Origin: Tribonema minus
Lineage: Eukaryota > Sar > Xanthophyceae > Tribonematales > Tribonemataceae
NCBI GenBank assembly: GCA_017506865.1
Contig: JAFCMP010000101.1
Location: forward strand, 62,001-126,000
Length of the DNA stretch: 64,000 bases
Direction: 5' to 3'
A program made the translations under genes and the position numbers. Of the stretch, positions 33,701 through 43,610 are shown piece after piece. The stretch's first letter is position 1, and every line of letters begins with the position of its first letter. Below the pieces are notes generated by a model, which made no database searches, was not told where the DNA came from, and saw nothing but the letters and a program-made list of their open reading frames with translations.

Positions 33701-36700
33701 GATGCTGCAGCTGCAGGCACAGTGCTCAACTCATGCACTCCGAAGTACACAATAAGCACGTGGAAGTTTCATTCAGCTTGTGCAAGCATTTGAAGTGTTA
33801 TCCAGCTTGTGGATGAGAAGTGTGTGCAGTATCCCCCTGCGAGATGCTGCAGCTGCAGGTGCGGTGCTCAACTCATATGGAAACGAAACGAAAGTTCGTG
33901 AAGCTCTAGGTGACAAGGTGTGGTTGGCCGTCAAGTTGAATGGCTTCCACCAATAATCACGTGCTTCGGCGCACTCGAGAAGCATGTGAAGTACCAGCAG
34001 GAGCGTCAACTGAAACTTGAAGTTGACCAACTGAGCGAGACCTCGTCGCTTGTTTCATGGCGCAGCATGCTTGGCTCAAGCTGCAAACTGCAGCCTTCCG
34101 TTTTGCCTGATGCCCAGATGCTCTATGTTGGTTGGGGAACGCATCAATTTATGAAATCACATGCACACTTGTTGGCGGCAATCATCGGCTTGTTCAATCC
34201 GTCAAGCGTGTTGTCATGACAGCGGTTGTAGTAACGATGGTAATGGCAATAGGAGACCATGTTCAGCGCCTCAGGGTTAAAGCCAGTGAATAACTCTGGG
34301 CTCAGGGGCAGGGGTAGGGTTAGGGTCAGCGAATTCATGTTCAGCTCCAGACTGCAGCTACCGCACCAATTCGCAAGAGCGGTCTTGTTGATGACTGCTG
34401 ATCGCTTGCATTGCTGCCACCGTTGCTACCATCCATGCTCATGTCTCTCTGCTGCCACATGCGTGCTACTACTCATCACCATGTCAGGCGGAGTTTGGTG
34501 CGCAAGACTTCCTGGAGCCCGGCCGGCAGTTTGTGCTGGAGGGCGACCTTATTAAGGTGAGTCAGGCACCACTTAAGGTTAGGGTTAGGATTAGGGTTGG
34601 GTTAAAAGAACATGCCTTTGGTGCTGCAAAAAAGTGTGTGTGTGTGGCGGGGACATTTCGGCCACCTCAGGGTTACGCTTAGAATTAGGGTTAGAGGGTC
34701 TTCCACCAGGCCGTGTTCCTGCCAGGCCGGTGTGTGCGTGTGTGTGTGGGTGAACGGGGGCAAGAACGATGCCAGTCGACAGAATGAGGGGTCTTCCTTC
34801 TGCTTGTATGGGGTATGTATGCTTGTATGGGATACTCAAGGTCGTTCCAAAACTCAAGGTCGTTCCAAAACGGTCATTGCTCTGGTCCATATACCGCTAG
34901 ACCTAGCAGTAGACGTAGGCGGTAGACCTAGAAGTACACGCTGCAGTGTGGGTGCACGGGCGTCTGCAGTGGTGCGCTTTGTGACATGCACGTGCAGACA
35001 GTGCCGTGACGCAAACGCTAGCCCTAGCCCTGCGTCTTGCGCACACCTGCCCATTTGACTCCAGCCGCGTGCGCAGACGCTAGCCCTAACCCTAGGTATG
35101 ATGCATACCTACCCGTTACGCAGATCACGCGCGGCAGCCGCAAAGAGCACAACTTTGTCCGCGTTATCATGAATCTTCCTACTGGGAACTGGCATCGTAC
35201 AACATGCAACGGCATTCACGCATCGGCATTTACACATTAATGGCTGAGACACCCAGCAGGCATGTGCAGTAAGCGCCGTCCCCCCCCCCCCCAATCCCTC
35301 ACTTCAACCCTCATCCTAGGTCCTGAGCGGTGACGCAAGCCCTACAGTACCTCAAACCTAACCCTACCTCCTGAGCCGTGACACAAAAGCGAGCCCCAAC
35401 CCTAGGTCTGATGCAAACTTACCCACCTACCCTCCAACCAATGCACGCGCAGATCACGCGCAGCGGCCGCAAGGAGCGCATGTTTGTGCTCTTCAGCGAC
35501 GAAGCTGGTGTACAGCGAAGCGAAAGGGCTACCCTAACCCTAACCCTAGGTCTGATTTGTACGTACCTACATACCCCCCAATCTTGCATGCAGATCACAC
35601 GCGGCGGCCGCAAAGAGCACAAGTTCGTGCTCTTCAATGACAAGCTCGTCTATGGCGAAGAGAAAGGCCTACTCATGCGCCGCACGGGCATGTTTGCCAA
35701 CGTCGTCAGCGGCAACACCAAGCGCCAGTACCGCAAGGCCTACGACTTCCCCCTGAGCAGGGGGCTGTACGTGGTCAACGACGTGGGGGGTGCGTATGCC
35801 AGCGCGCGTAGCGGGGGAGGGGGCGGGGGGGCAGCGGAGGGGGTTTTGGGGGACACGGGCTTCATGTTCATCACGCCGGATAAGAGTTTTGTCGTGCACG
35901 CTGCGTCGCCTGCGGAGAAGGACGCGTGGGTGCAGGTGCGTCATGGCGGCAATTATGCAGTTGGCAGTTATGTGGCAGTTACCACGTGGCGTCGCCCATG
36001 CAGTTGCGTGGGTGCAGGTGCAGTTCGCATCCGGCAGTTACATGGCAGTTGCACAATTTGTTTTCGATACTTCTATTAGAATGCGGGGCAAGCTTTGTCG
36101 CGCACGCGGCGTCACACGCGGAAAATTATGCGTGGGCAGTTACATGGCAGTTACACATTACGACGCCGGACAAGAGCTTTGTCTTGCATGCTGCGTCACC
36201 TGCTGAAAAGGATGCGCGGGTTCAGGCGCGTACCAACGGCTGTTACGCAAACAGCAGTTACATGGCAGTTGCACAGAATTCATGATCCACGGCAGGAGCT
36301 GCGTGGTGCATGTGGCGTCGCCTGACCGGCGCGTGCGCGGGCGGCGTCAGTCGCGCCGTTGGCCGTCACAGAGCAGTTGCGCAGTCTGCATGGTCAGGAG
36401 AGGTTTCGTGGTTCACGTGCTGTCGCTAGCGGAGAAGCTGAGAGGCACGAATGGCAGCTACACAAACGGCAGTTACGCAGTTTGCCACACTGCTCAGCAT
36501 CAGAAGGGTCTCTGTGCAACGCGGCTCGAAAACCCCTAGGGTTAGGCTTAGGGTTAGGGTTAGGATTAGGGTTAGGGTTAAGGTTAACCCTAACCCCAAG
36601 ACATCCATCACTGTACTCGCAACTTCCAGTTCCATGGAGGATGAAGAGGCTCACAAGCACGGCGCAAGTGAACAGTGAACATGCTGCTGTTGTTCAGCAT

Positions 36701-39700
36701 GCAGCGCGCATTGCAGTTCTGCCTTGCTGCGCTCTTGAGGCTAAAGTAAGGGCTAACCTAACCCTAACACTAATGGAAACGAATCAAACGATCGTAGAGC
36801 CGTAGGAGTTAAGGAGTGGTTAGCCGCAAGTGCCTTCCACCAATGATCCTAACCCTAACCCTATCCCTCTTCTCAATGTGTGCAGGCATTACGACGCGTG
36901 ATGGCTGACCTGACGGCCAAGGGTGACTCGCGCGCGCTCAAGGTCGACATGGATCTGTCAGACAAGGTGCGCTTATTAGCAGGTCATCATTGCTGGTGTG
37001 CCGTGCGCATCATCGATTCTGATTCAGGTGGCTATTAGTCTGTTTCTGAAATAGCCATTGATATATGCACAGGGTAGAGTCAGACACGGGCCATGAGTCG
37101 CTGAGATCAGCCACTGCGGCGCGTGCAATACAAACACTTTTCGACAACTCACAATCTTTGATTCGAAGAAACATTGATCTATCGGACAGCGTGGGACCGT
37201 TGCCATGCATGCAAAATCTGACCGGGCTGGCATTCAGGCTCCGCATTGACATTGACATCGCATTCGCGTTATGCTCACGTCAGCAGCTGGTGTGTCACAC
37301 CACCCGCGCCTCTTGCTCAAGTGATGGCTGGGCATGAGAAATCTGGGCACAATACCCTGCAAGTGCGCTCTTCCGGCGCGTAAACTCCCAAATAATTGAC
37401 ACCTGAACCCCCTCCCCCCCCTTCAACTCAGGTCAAGCCCACCAAAAGCGGCAAGTCCATATTGCGCGGTTTCAACCCCCCCCTCCCCCCCCCTCCCCCC
37501 CTCCCCTTCCCTTCTCTTTTCATCTCAGGTCAAGCCCGCCAAAAGCGGCAAATCCACATTGCGCGCCCTCACCAACTTGCAATGAATTGACCCCCCCCTC
37601 CCCTCCCCTTTTCTTCTCTTTTCAACTCAGGTCAAGCCCGCCAAAAGCGGCAAATCCATAAGCTGCGACATCTTCGTCTGGGTGATTCGCGACGGGAAGA
37701 CCATGCGCCAGGGGTTCTCCCTCCCCCCGTCCGCCCTGTCCGCCCCCTTTGGCGTCCTCTCGTACAGCGAGCTGGTCCAGAGGGGGGCGCAAGTGGACCC
37801 CTCCCCCACCCGCGCTGGCCTTCCTGATGACGATCTAGGGTTCGGTCTGGAGTGGGATGCGCCCCCCGCACTTCAACTTGAGGTGAGCGGTGCCATGTCA
37901 GGGTTAGGGTTAGTTTTTTTTTAGTGTGCGCACTTGCACGTACGTGTCGGGGTTAGAGTTAGGGTCAGGCCAAGCGCTCCGTTGCTTTGAACGGCAACGC
38001 ATTACAGCAGTTATTGTTTGGTGTGTTGTTGTTGTGTGGCGTCGCAGCATGGTAAACAGAGTGCGCCACACGCTGCTGGCACCTTGCGCTGTTGCTGATT
38101 TGCATGCTCACCTGCACTCCGAGCGATGCCACAAGGTGAGCTTGACATGCTCGTAGCATCAATTTGATGTTGACCACTGTAGCCATGCATTTCTTTCTTC
38201 ATCAATCCTGTTTCTTGGTTTTTGTTGCCTCTGCATCAGGTGCTACCGGACCCCTTCGACGATGACTACGATGACCCCCTCGGGGGGTCACGACTTCAAG
38301 TTGAAGTTTCCCTTCAACCGGGCGACCGGCTGGGACTGCGCCTGCGGGATATACAGGGGGGCGGCGTGCTGGTGATGGGGTTCATCACCAGGGGGTGCGC
38401 TGCGCAGGTGCGTCAGCTTTGAAGTTTACAGTTGCTTATGTACTCGAAGTACATGCTTTGAGGCTATACGGATGCAAATGCGATGTGATGTACTTACTCA
38501 TGGTGCGCATACAGTATGTGAGGCATGTGCCATCATTGTATGTTGTACACGTTTTTACATCCCTCGGCAGTAGCCCATTATCAATGTGGGGTGTGCTGCG
38601 CAGGTGCATACTCGTCAGCGGTCTGTCAGCGGCACAAGTCTTCTTCAGCACGGTTTAGTTTTGACACTTTTCTGATCTTGCTGCATCCGTTCAACTGGTT
38701 CCAGCCCATGGAGCCACTGCATTTTTGAAAGGGATCTGCCTATTGAGACGAGTACCTCACACCAGGGCAGTTTGACGCGACGCTTGCAACAGCCCTTTGA
38801 GTCGACTAAAGGCTGTTCTCAGCTCAGTGCTGTAGCAATAACAATTTTTCATTGTTGTATAAAAATGCCCGTACCAGTCACTTCATGCCCGAATGTGTGC
38901 GCTCAGCACAGCAACACATCACTCCTGCTCATTGCAACATCAACTTCAACTTATTTTTGCACATCGCTGGCTGTTGCCACAGCGACCTGGTCACTTCTGC
39001 CTCATGCGCATACATACGGCTGGACCAAGCACAGCACACGCTCACTTCACCAGTGACTTCAACTCCTTCGTGCGCAGGTTGCTGGCGTCTGCCAAGGCGA
39101 CCGAGTCACCCATATCGACGGCACTGGACCGCTATTATCAGCAGCAGAGGCGGCGGCCGCAGCAGCAGCAGCGCTCGACCGCTGCGGCGGTGGGGGAGTA
39201 TTGAAGTTGACGCTCCGCAGGGGGTTCGCGCTGCTCTCTGCGGGGGGCGCTGCGCCGCTGGCGCTGACGGGCGGCATGAGCTCTGTGGGCTCGCATGCTG
39301 CCACGCCTCCACGTGAGTAATGCACTCATGCTTTGTAATTGATTCATGCTGCGCAATTAATGCGGTGGAAGTCATTACGAAGCTTCCTCAGGCCTGGTGC
39401 TTCAGGTGCGTGAAGGGCTGAGCACAGGTCGCTAGCAAATGTCTGCTGCAACTGCTGTGATCGCTGATGTGCGTGTGCGCACATCAGATATCGGAGATAA
39501 GCACAGGAGCGCACCACAAGTGTAGTGCAGCGCATGAGTTCATGCTTTGCAGTTCATACATTAGAGCATGGTCTCTGGAAACAATGAGGCTTTGTCAGGC
39601 CTGGTACTTCACGTCAGCATCAGCAGTTGGCAGACAGCAAACCTTTGTACAAGCAAACGAGCATACCACATGCGTACTGCAGCGCGCTCTCGCAAGTACT

Positions 39701-41879
39701 CGTGTGTACCGCTGATGTACCGCATGTGTACTGTCCCTGTCCCGTGTCCCCGCCGTCCTCAGCAACCCCGCACAGCCCCAGCCACACCGCATCGCGCGCC
39801 GGCAGCACCGGCTGTTACAGCAGCAACGGCACCACAGGCAGCCCCAGTGGCCTCGGCACAAGCGGATTTGGCGCAAGAGCGCCGCCGCCGCTGCCGCCGC
39901 CGCTGTCGCCGCGGCCAGCAGCAGCAGCGCCGCCGCCGCCGCCGCCAGTCATGGTGTCGCGCACACAGCTGCCGGCGCCGCCGAGTCCTCCTTCGGTGGG
40001 TGTTTGTGGGTGGCATATGTGCGGTTTGCTTGTGGAAGTGGTGCGCTGTGTGTGCACAATGTGCTTGTTGTAACGTGCTTTGTAACCGCCAGCCACGAGC
40101 TGTCTCTGGCTGAGCAGAGCTGTCCCGATCCTGCTGTAACAGACAGTTGCAGCAGGTCACGCACCCCAGTGGCACCGCAGTTGAGTAATCGCGCCACATG
40201 CTCGCATGCACGCGTCGTGCTGCATGCACGCCGCTGCTGTGCCGCCTTTGGACAACAGCTCACGGAGACGCAAAGACGAGCTGCCCGCATGAGCCACTTG
40301 CCGCTGAGTTGAAAAGTACACAACGTCGTGACTGTTGATGCCACCGCAGCATAGGGCACAGCAGCAACGGGAGAACCTCCGCAGTTATCTGCTCTACTGC
40401 CACCTTTCTGCCACAATTCTGCCCCATCACTGGCATCAAATCACTTTATGTGCTGTCTGCTGTTGCCATTCCGCCACGTTTCGCCGCAATTCCGCAACGG
40501 CAGGTGCGGGAGCTTAGCGCCATGTTCCAGCAGGTTTCGCCGCCGCCGCTGCCGCCGCTGCCAATGCACCGCAGCGCCAGTTCGACGGTCACGCCAATGC
40601 AGCCGCCGCCAATACCGCCGCGCGTGCGGCCCATGAGCGTAAACTATGCGGAGGGTATAGCAGCACTGCAGGTTAGCATACCCTACGTACCCATACCACC
40701 AGTAACACCAAACCGTTACTATGTTGTTACCCTGCATGCCCTCGCCACTGCAATACCGGATCGTTGGCATATCGTTGCGCTTGCGGTTTGACACGGCCGC
40801 TGTGGTCGCGTGTGTGACTTCTGATGGTGATCGGGCGCAAAAGCGCTGCAGTGCACTGCGCCCATTGTGTGCCCACAGCGCAGCAGCGGCAGGGGTGCAT
40901 GATGGCGAGATCAGTCAATCCCTCGGTGTGCGCCCAGGTGTCGTCGATGCAACGCATCTACAGAGTTGCTTGTATTGACAAAATGCGTTGTATTGACAGC
41001 ACCTGGGCGCATAACCCTATGTAGCAGTTTCAGAATGTCTTCCATCATGTCAGATATAATCCCAAGGGGGTTTGCACTGGTTTTAGGAAGAAGTTGTACA
41101 TGCTTGCTGAAATTTGAAACAAATCCATGTCTTGGTGTCTTTGTTACTTTGCGCCTAGAGCAAGCTCACTGTCGGGAATATGTGCATCATCGTTCCATCG
41201 CGCCATCTTGTTGCACGCTCAGCAGCAAGTCTGATAAGCACTGCTGCTCTTGCTGTGCAAATGCAGAGCAAGGTGTAGCCCAGCACACTGCACACACGAA
41301 GGGACTTTCTCAAGACATGAGAGAGAGGAAAGCGGCACAACGAGGAAGCAGCCATTGCAGCGTTGGCAGGAGCAGCAGCTGCAGCAGCAGCCTGAGCGAC
41401 ACCAGCTGCAGCAGCTGCGGCGGCGGCACCAGCAGCAGCGGCTGCGGCGGCACCGGCAGCAGCAGCTGCGGCGGCACCGTCAGCAGCAGCAGCAACAGCA
41501 GCAGCTGAGAAGCACTGCAAATGTTGTTTGCAGCAGGGCGGGCCTGCAGGCCGCCCGCAGCAGCTGCAGTGCTCAACAGCAGCGACACAGCGCGCAGGTA
41601 GCACAGTCACTCTGCACCTCCCATGTCACAGCGCTCCACAAGCAGCGCCGGTGCGCGTGCGCAAGCTCCACCGCAACTAGCACCTGGCTAGCACACGAAG
41701 CCTTAAACGAGTGGCACTCATGCACGCACACCCGCGTTGGCCAAGGAGCTTGGGCCCACTCAAAGTGTCAGACATGGCAGGCTTGCGCCGATTGCGCAGG
41801 CAACGCACGCACGCGCGCCATTGTCATGGAGCGCACTGGTCCCATGCTGCTGCGGCGCGATAGCGCAGCAATGAAGTAG
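27760..41879 (+). CDS. RhoGEF with DH, PH and PDZ domains, fourteen exons
   Basis: Exons: 27760-27921, 29431-29603, 31172-31300, 32607-32741, 33434-33587, 34488-34556, 35594-35935, 36886-36966, 37631-37882, 38240-38407, 39078-39312, 39763-39995, 40504-40671, 41361-41879. Phases agree throughout, giving 939 residues. The DH domain (about 35-250) has KAVAELLSTEKTFVSEM, IFSNVEQLLGFNRSFLADLE, LPDFLIQPVQRIPRYRLLLE and VATKINKDVHTREAQDKMLQ, the strongest family signature. The PH domain (about 260-415) has GRQFVLEGDLIK, HKFVLFNDKLVY and EKDAWVQ. A PDZ domain (about 510-610) has GDRLGLRLRD, VAGVCQGDRVTHIDG and GGVLKLTLRR. A Pro-rich and then Gln-rich tail follows. DH-PH proteins load GTP onto Rho-family GTPases at membranes. 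ATG 27760 follows an in-frame TAA. The last exon is the least certain. Confidence 0.88.
29625..29880 (+). repeat. Four exon-end/donor echoes of RhoGEF exon 2
   Basis: Exon 2 ends at 29603 with codons for IFSNVEQLLGFN and CAG|GTGCG. Copies end at 29665, 29724, 29787 and 29875 (steps about 62, 59, 63 and 88 bp). Three keep an AG|GT junction. The sequence decays with distance. Confidence 0.9.
30660..30706 (+). repeat. Interstitial TTAGGG array
   Basis: About seven TTAGGG-like units in RhoGEF intron 2. Further short tracts occur at about 30015, 32145, 32245, 32310, 34315, 34580, 35085, 35530, 36757, 36850, 37903 and 56810-56880. Confidence 0.9.
31040..31110 (+). repeat. Two acceptor/exon-start echoes of RhoGEF exon 3
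   Basis: The true start at 31172 (GGCGCAG, then GTCGTTTCTGGCG) is preceded by copies of GGCACAGGTCATTTCTG at about 31050 and 31090, each with the neighbouring TGATGGCACAG or TGACGGCACAG acceptor context. They diverge after 10-15 exon bases. Confidence 0.75.
32160..32560 (+). repeat. Three acceptor/exon-start echoes of RhoGEF exon 4
   Basis: Exon 4 starts at 32607 (GCGCAG, then GGAAGCGCTGGCAGCGCTC). Copies begin at 32501, 32333 and 32176. The nearest extends about 45 bp (through CGGCCACAGGCGCACGCGTT) before diverging. A weak fourth copy may lie near 31832. CCCTAA tracts sit between units. Confidence 0.9.
32825..33085 (+). repeat. Exon-end/donor echoes of RhoGEF exon 4
   Basis: The exon 4 end (QPVQRIPRYR, CGGTACAG|GTGCGG, ends 32741) is copied ending at 32859 (118 bp away) and 32949 (90 bp further), with a decayed form around 33060-33080. 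The copies retain the donor and the following GTGCGGTTCAC intron sequence. Confidence 0.9.
33221..33375 (+). repeat. Acceptor/exon-start echoes of RhoGEF exon 5
   Basis: A copy of the exon 5 start with CGCAG acceptor begins at 33229. It matches the true exon (33434) for about 58 bp, encoding LLLETILKYTPAEDALQP, then diverges. A second decayed copy starts near 33329 (TGCAGGCTTCTCTCAG). The first is long enough to be a cryptic exon. Confidence 0.9.
33690..33880 (+). repeat. Two exon-end/donor echoes of RhoGEF exon 5
   Basis: The exon 5 end (AAGATGCTGCAGCTGCAG|GTGC, ends 33587) is repeated ending at 33715 and 33858. It carries the same downstream GTGCTCAACTCAT intron sequence and intervening AGCTT...GAGAAG...GTATCCCCCTGC units. 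The middle copy has GC in place of the donor GT. Confidence 0.9.
35115..35525 (+). repeat. Two acceptor/exon-start echoes of RhoGEF exon 7 (PH domain)
   Basis: The true start is 35594 (GCAG, then codons for ITRGGRKEHKFVLFNDKLVY). Copies start at 35124 and 35453. The second covers about 65 bp and still encodes ITRSGRKERMFVLFSDE before going out of frame. It could act as an alternative PH exon start. Confidence 0.88.
36075..36450 (+). repeat. Exon-end echoes of RhoGEF exon 7
   Basis: The exon 7 end encoding TPDKSFVVHAASPAEKDAWVQ-like sequence (ends 35935) is copied around 36158-36225 (TPDKSFVLHAASPAEKDARVQ-like). More decayed copies lie near 36084-36120, 36285-36330 and 36400-36445. GGCAGTTACATGGCAGTT filler recurs between units. 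Confidence 0.85.
36536..36600 (+). repeat. Interstitial TTAGGG array with flanking CCCTAA
   Basis: About eight TTAGGG-like units are followed by CCTAACCCCAA in inverted orientation, inside a RhoGEF intron. Confidence 0.9.
37170..37196 (+). repeat. Probable exon-end echo of RhoGEF exon 8
   Basis: GATCTATCGGACAGCGTGGG resembles the exon 8 end GATCTGTCAGACAAG|GTGCG (ends 36966), about 215 bp downstream. Confidence 0.5.
37420..37575 (+). repeat. Two acceptor/exon-start echoes of RhoGEF exon 9
   Basis: Exon 9 starts at 37631 (CTCAG, then GTCAAGCCCGCCAAAAGCGG). Copies with the same pyrimidine tract and acceptor start at 37529 and 37432 (steps 102 and 97 bp). Each matches for about 40 bp, then diverges at ATTGCGCG. 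Confidence 0.92.
38588..38612 (+). repeat. Exon-end/donor echo of RhoGEF exon 10
   Basis: GGGTGTGCTGCGCAG|GTGCAT repeats the exon 10 end GGGTGCGCTGCGCAG|GTGCGT (ends 38407), about 195 bp downstream. Confidence 0.7.
40929..41011. repeat. Short hairpin element, copy A
   Basis: TGCGCCCAGGTG and CACCTGGGCGCA form a perfect 12-bp inverted repeat. The left arm and the adjoining TGTCGTCGA match the element at 60627, so this is a dispersed MITE-like hairpin. Confidence 0.7.
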
Positions 41880-43195
41880 GCGTGGGAGCAGCGCCACTGT
41901 GTTGTTTTGTGCTTCACGAGTATCGCATGATGTTGCAGGTTGCTACTCAGCGTTCCATCCATGTTTTCAGGTCACTCGTCGCTCTCCTCAACGTCAATAT
42001 ATGTTGTCTTCCCGGTACCTGAGCGGTGGTTCCCAAAGCGCAGTGCCCTGTTGTGTGATGCTCAGAGGCTCCCGAGGCCTCGTGCATATTGTTTCACAGT
42101 GATGAGCGATGCGTCAGTGCAAGTGGCGTTGCTTGACTCGTGTCCTGGCAGGTTTAATGAAGCAGATTTTGGCGACGCCGTTTGGAAGTGATCGTCATAG
42201 AGACACTTTCAGATTGTCACATGACACGTAGATTCTGTACTATGTACTTCGAAGCACAAGCTTTGACATCAATCATCTGGCTTTGTCGCGCCCTGAGCAA
42301 AAAGTCATGAAAGCAGATCCAGCGCATGCAGCGTCACCGTGTAGGCCTCAACCAGTCTGAGACCCTGGTGGACGTATATGCTGTGCCGAGCCGCGACGCA
42401 GATGCGCCACTTGCCTGGCTGATGCTTCGGCGAGCAGACCGCTTGTGTGACGGAGCTGCTGCTGCGCGCGCACAGCTCAACGCAGGCTGTCACACACTGC
42501 CGAATTTGAAGCGCACCGCAGTGTCACACAAGCAGCCGCTCGAGCAGATCTGGAGGAATGATCACAAGAGTTGTGACAAACGCGTGCCTTCAAGACCAGC
42601 GCGACTCGGATGCAGATGTCAACGCGCGCAGAGGCTGCGCAGGCCATGTTGATGGTGCCGTCACGTGGGCGCGGCTGGCACCTTCAGCCATACTGCAGCA
42701 GACTGCGCCTTCAGCAGCACCGCTGACACCGCAGCAGCATGCTGCAGCTGGGGGGGGGGGGCAGCTGTCAGTGAGCAAGTATTAACGTGGTGAGGAACAG
42801 ATTCACCAGGGAGAGCAACAAGCTCTATCGCGATGCAAGTATTAACGTGGTGAGGAACAGATTCACCAGGGAGAGCAACAAGCTCTATCGCGATGGAGTA
42901 TACATGTACGATAGCACTACTTTTAAGTTAACTTAAAAAGTATACTAGTACTTAAGCAATTGCACTCACTGGCAGAGAGGAGGATGTGGATGCACGTTCA
43001 ACGCCTTGATTATTTATAATAGCAATTGTGCCTGATGCAGTACATCAATACTCAATCTGGTAGTGCCTCAGCAACCCGACTGCAGTGTCATGACTCAGAT
43101 CGAGCAGCGCGGCTTTGGCGATATTGCGGGCATGTCGGCCGGCCCGGGTGGCGATTAATGCGCATGGCATGTCAACGTTTAAGCAGCCTGAGCAC
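41880..43195. other. Gene-poor, repeat-bearing stretch
   Basis: No supported exon. Segments at about 42190-42235 and 42460-42530 are homologous to 49120-49170 and 48880-48950, the other side of the LTR element, but in swapped order. This indicates a dispersed repeat. The 60-bp tandem duplication is listed separately. Confidence 0.5.
42778..42897 (+). repeat. Exact 60-bp tandem duplication
   Basis: Two head-to-tail units of 60 bp (AGTATTAACGTGGTGAGGAA...) are identical apart from their last few bases. The lack of divergence implies a very recent duplication or an assembly artefact. Confidence 0.95.
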
Positions 43196-43400
43196 CGTGG
43201 TGACACTGGGTGTGTCACCTAAGTTCAACTGTCAGTTGCAGTTGGTTGGCGGTTACAACAGTTGTGTTTTGGTTGGTTGTCCTCTGCTCACAACAGAGAG
43301 ACAGCCTGATAACACACACACACACTTGCTTGAGTGCTGTTGTGCAGTGTCAGTGCCCTCATCTCTGTCTTTCATTGGTCAGTGTTAGTGCAAACCCCTC
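43196..43400 (+). repeat. 5' LTR
   Basis: About 205 bp, matching the 3' LTR at 48068-48304. It is preceded by AGCAC, the 5-bp target duplication also found after the 3' LTR. A partial second copy (about 43424-43546) follows in tandem, repeating the promoter-distal half plus AATTGGTT. Confidence 0.8.
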
Positions 43401-43610
43401 AATTGGTTCCGGTACGGGGGACGGTTGTCCTCTGCTCACAACAGAGAGACAGCCTGATAACACACACACACTTGCTTGAGTGCTGTTGTGCAGTGTCAGT
43501 GCCCTCGTTTCTGTCTGTCATTGGTCAGTGTTAGTGCAAACCCCTCAATTGGTTTTCAGTACAAAACGCGGCCTACTATTAGACCCGTGCTGCTGCAGCA
43601 GTTACACGAA

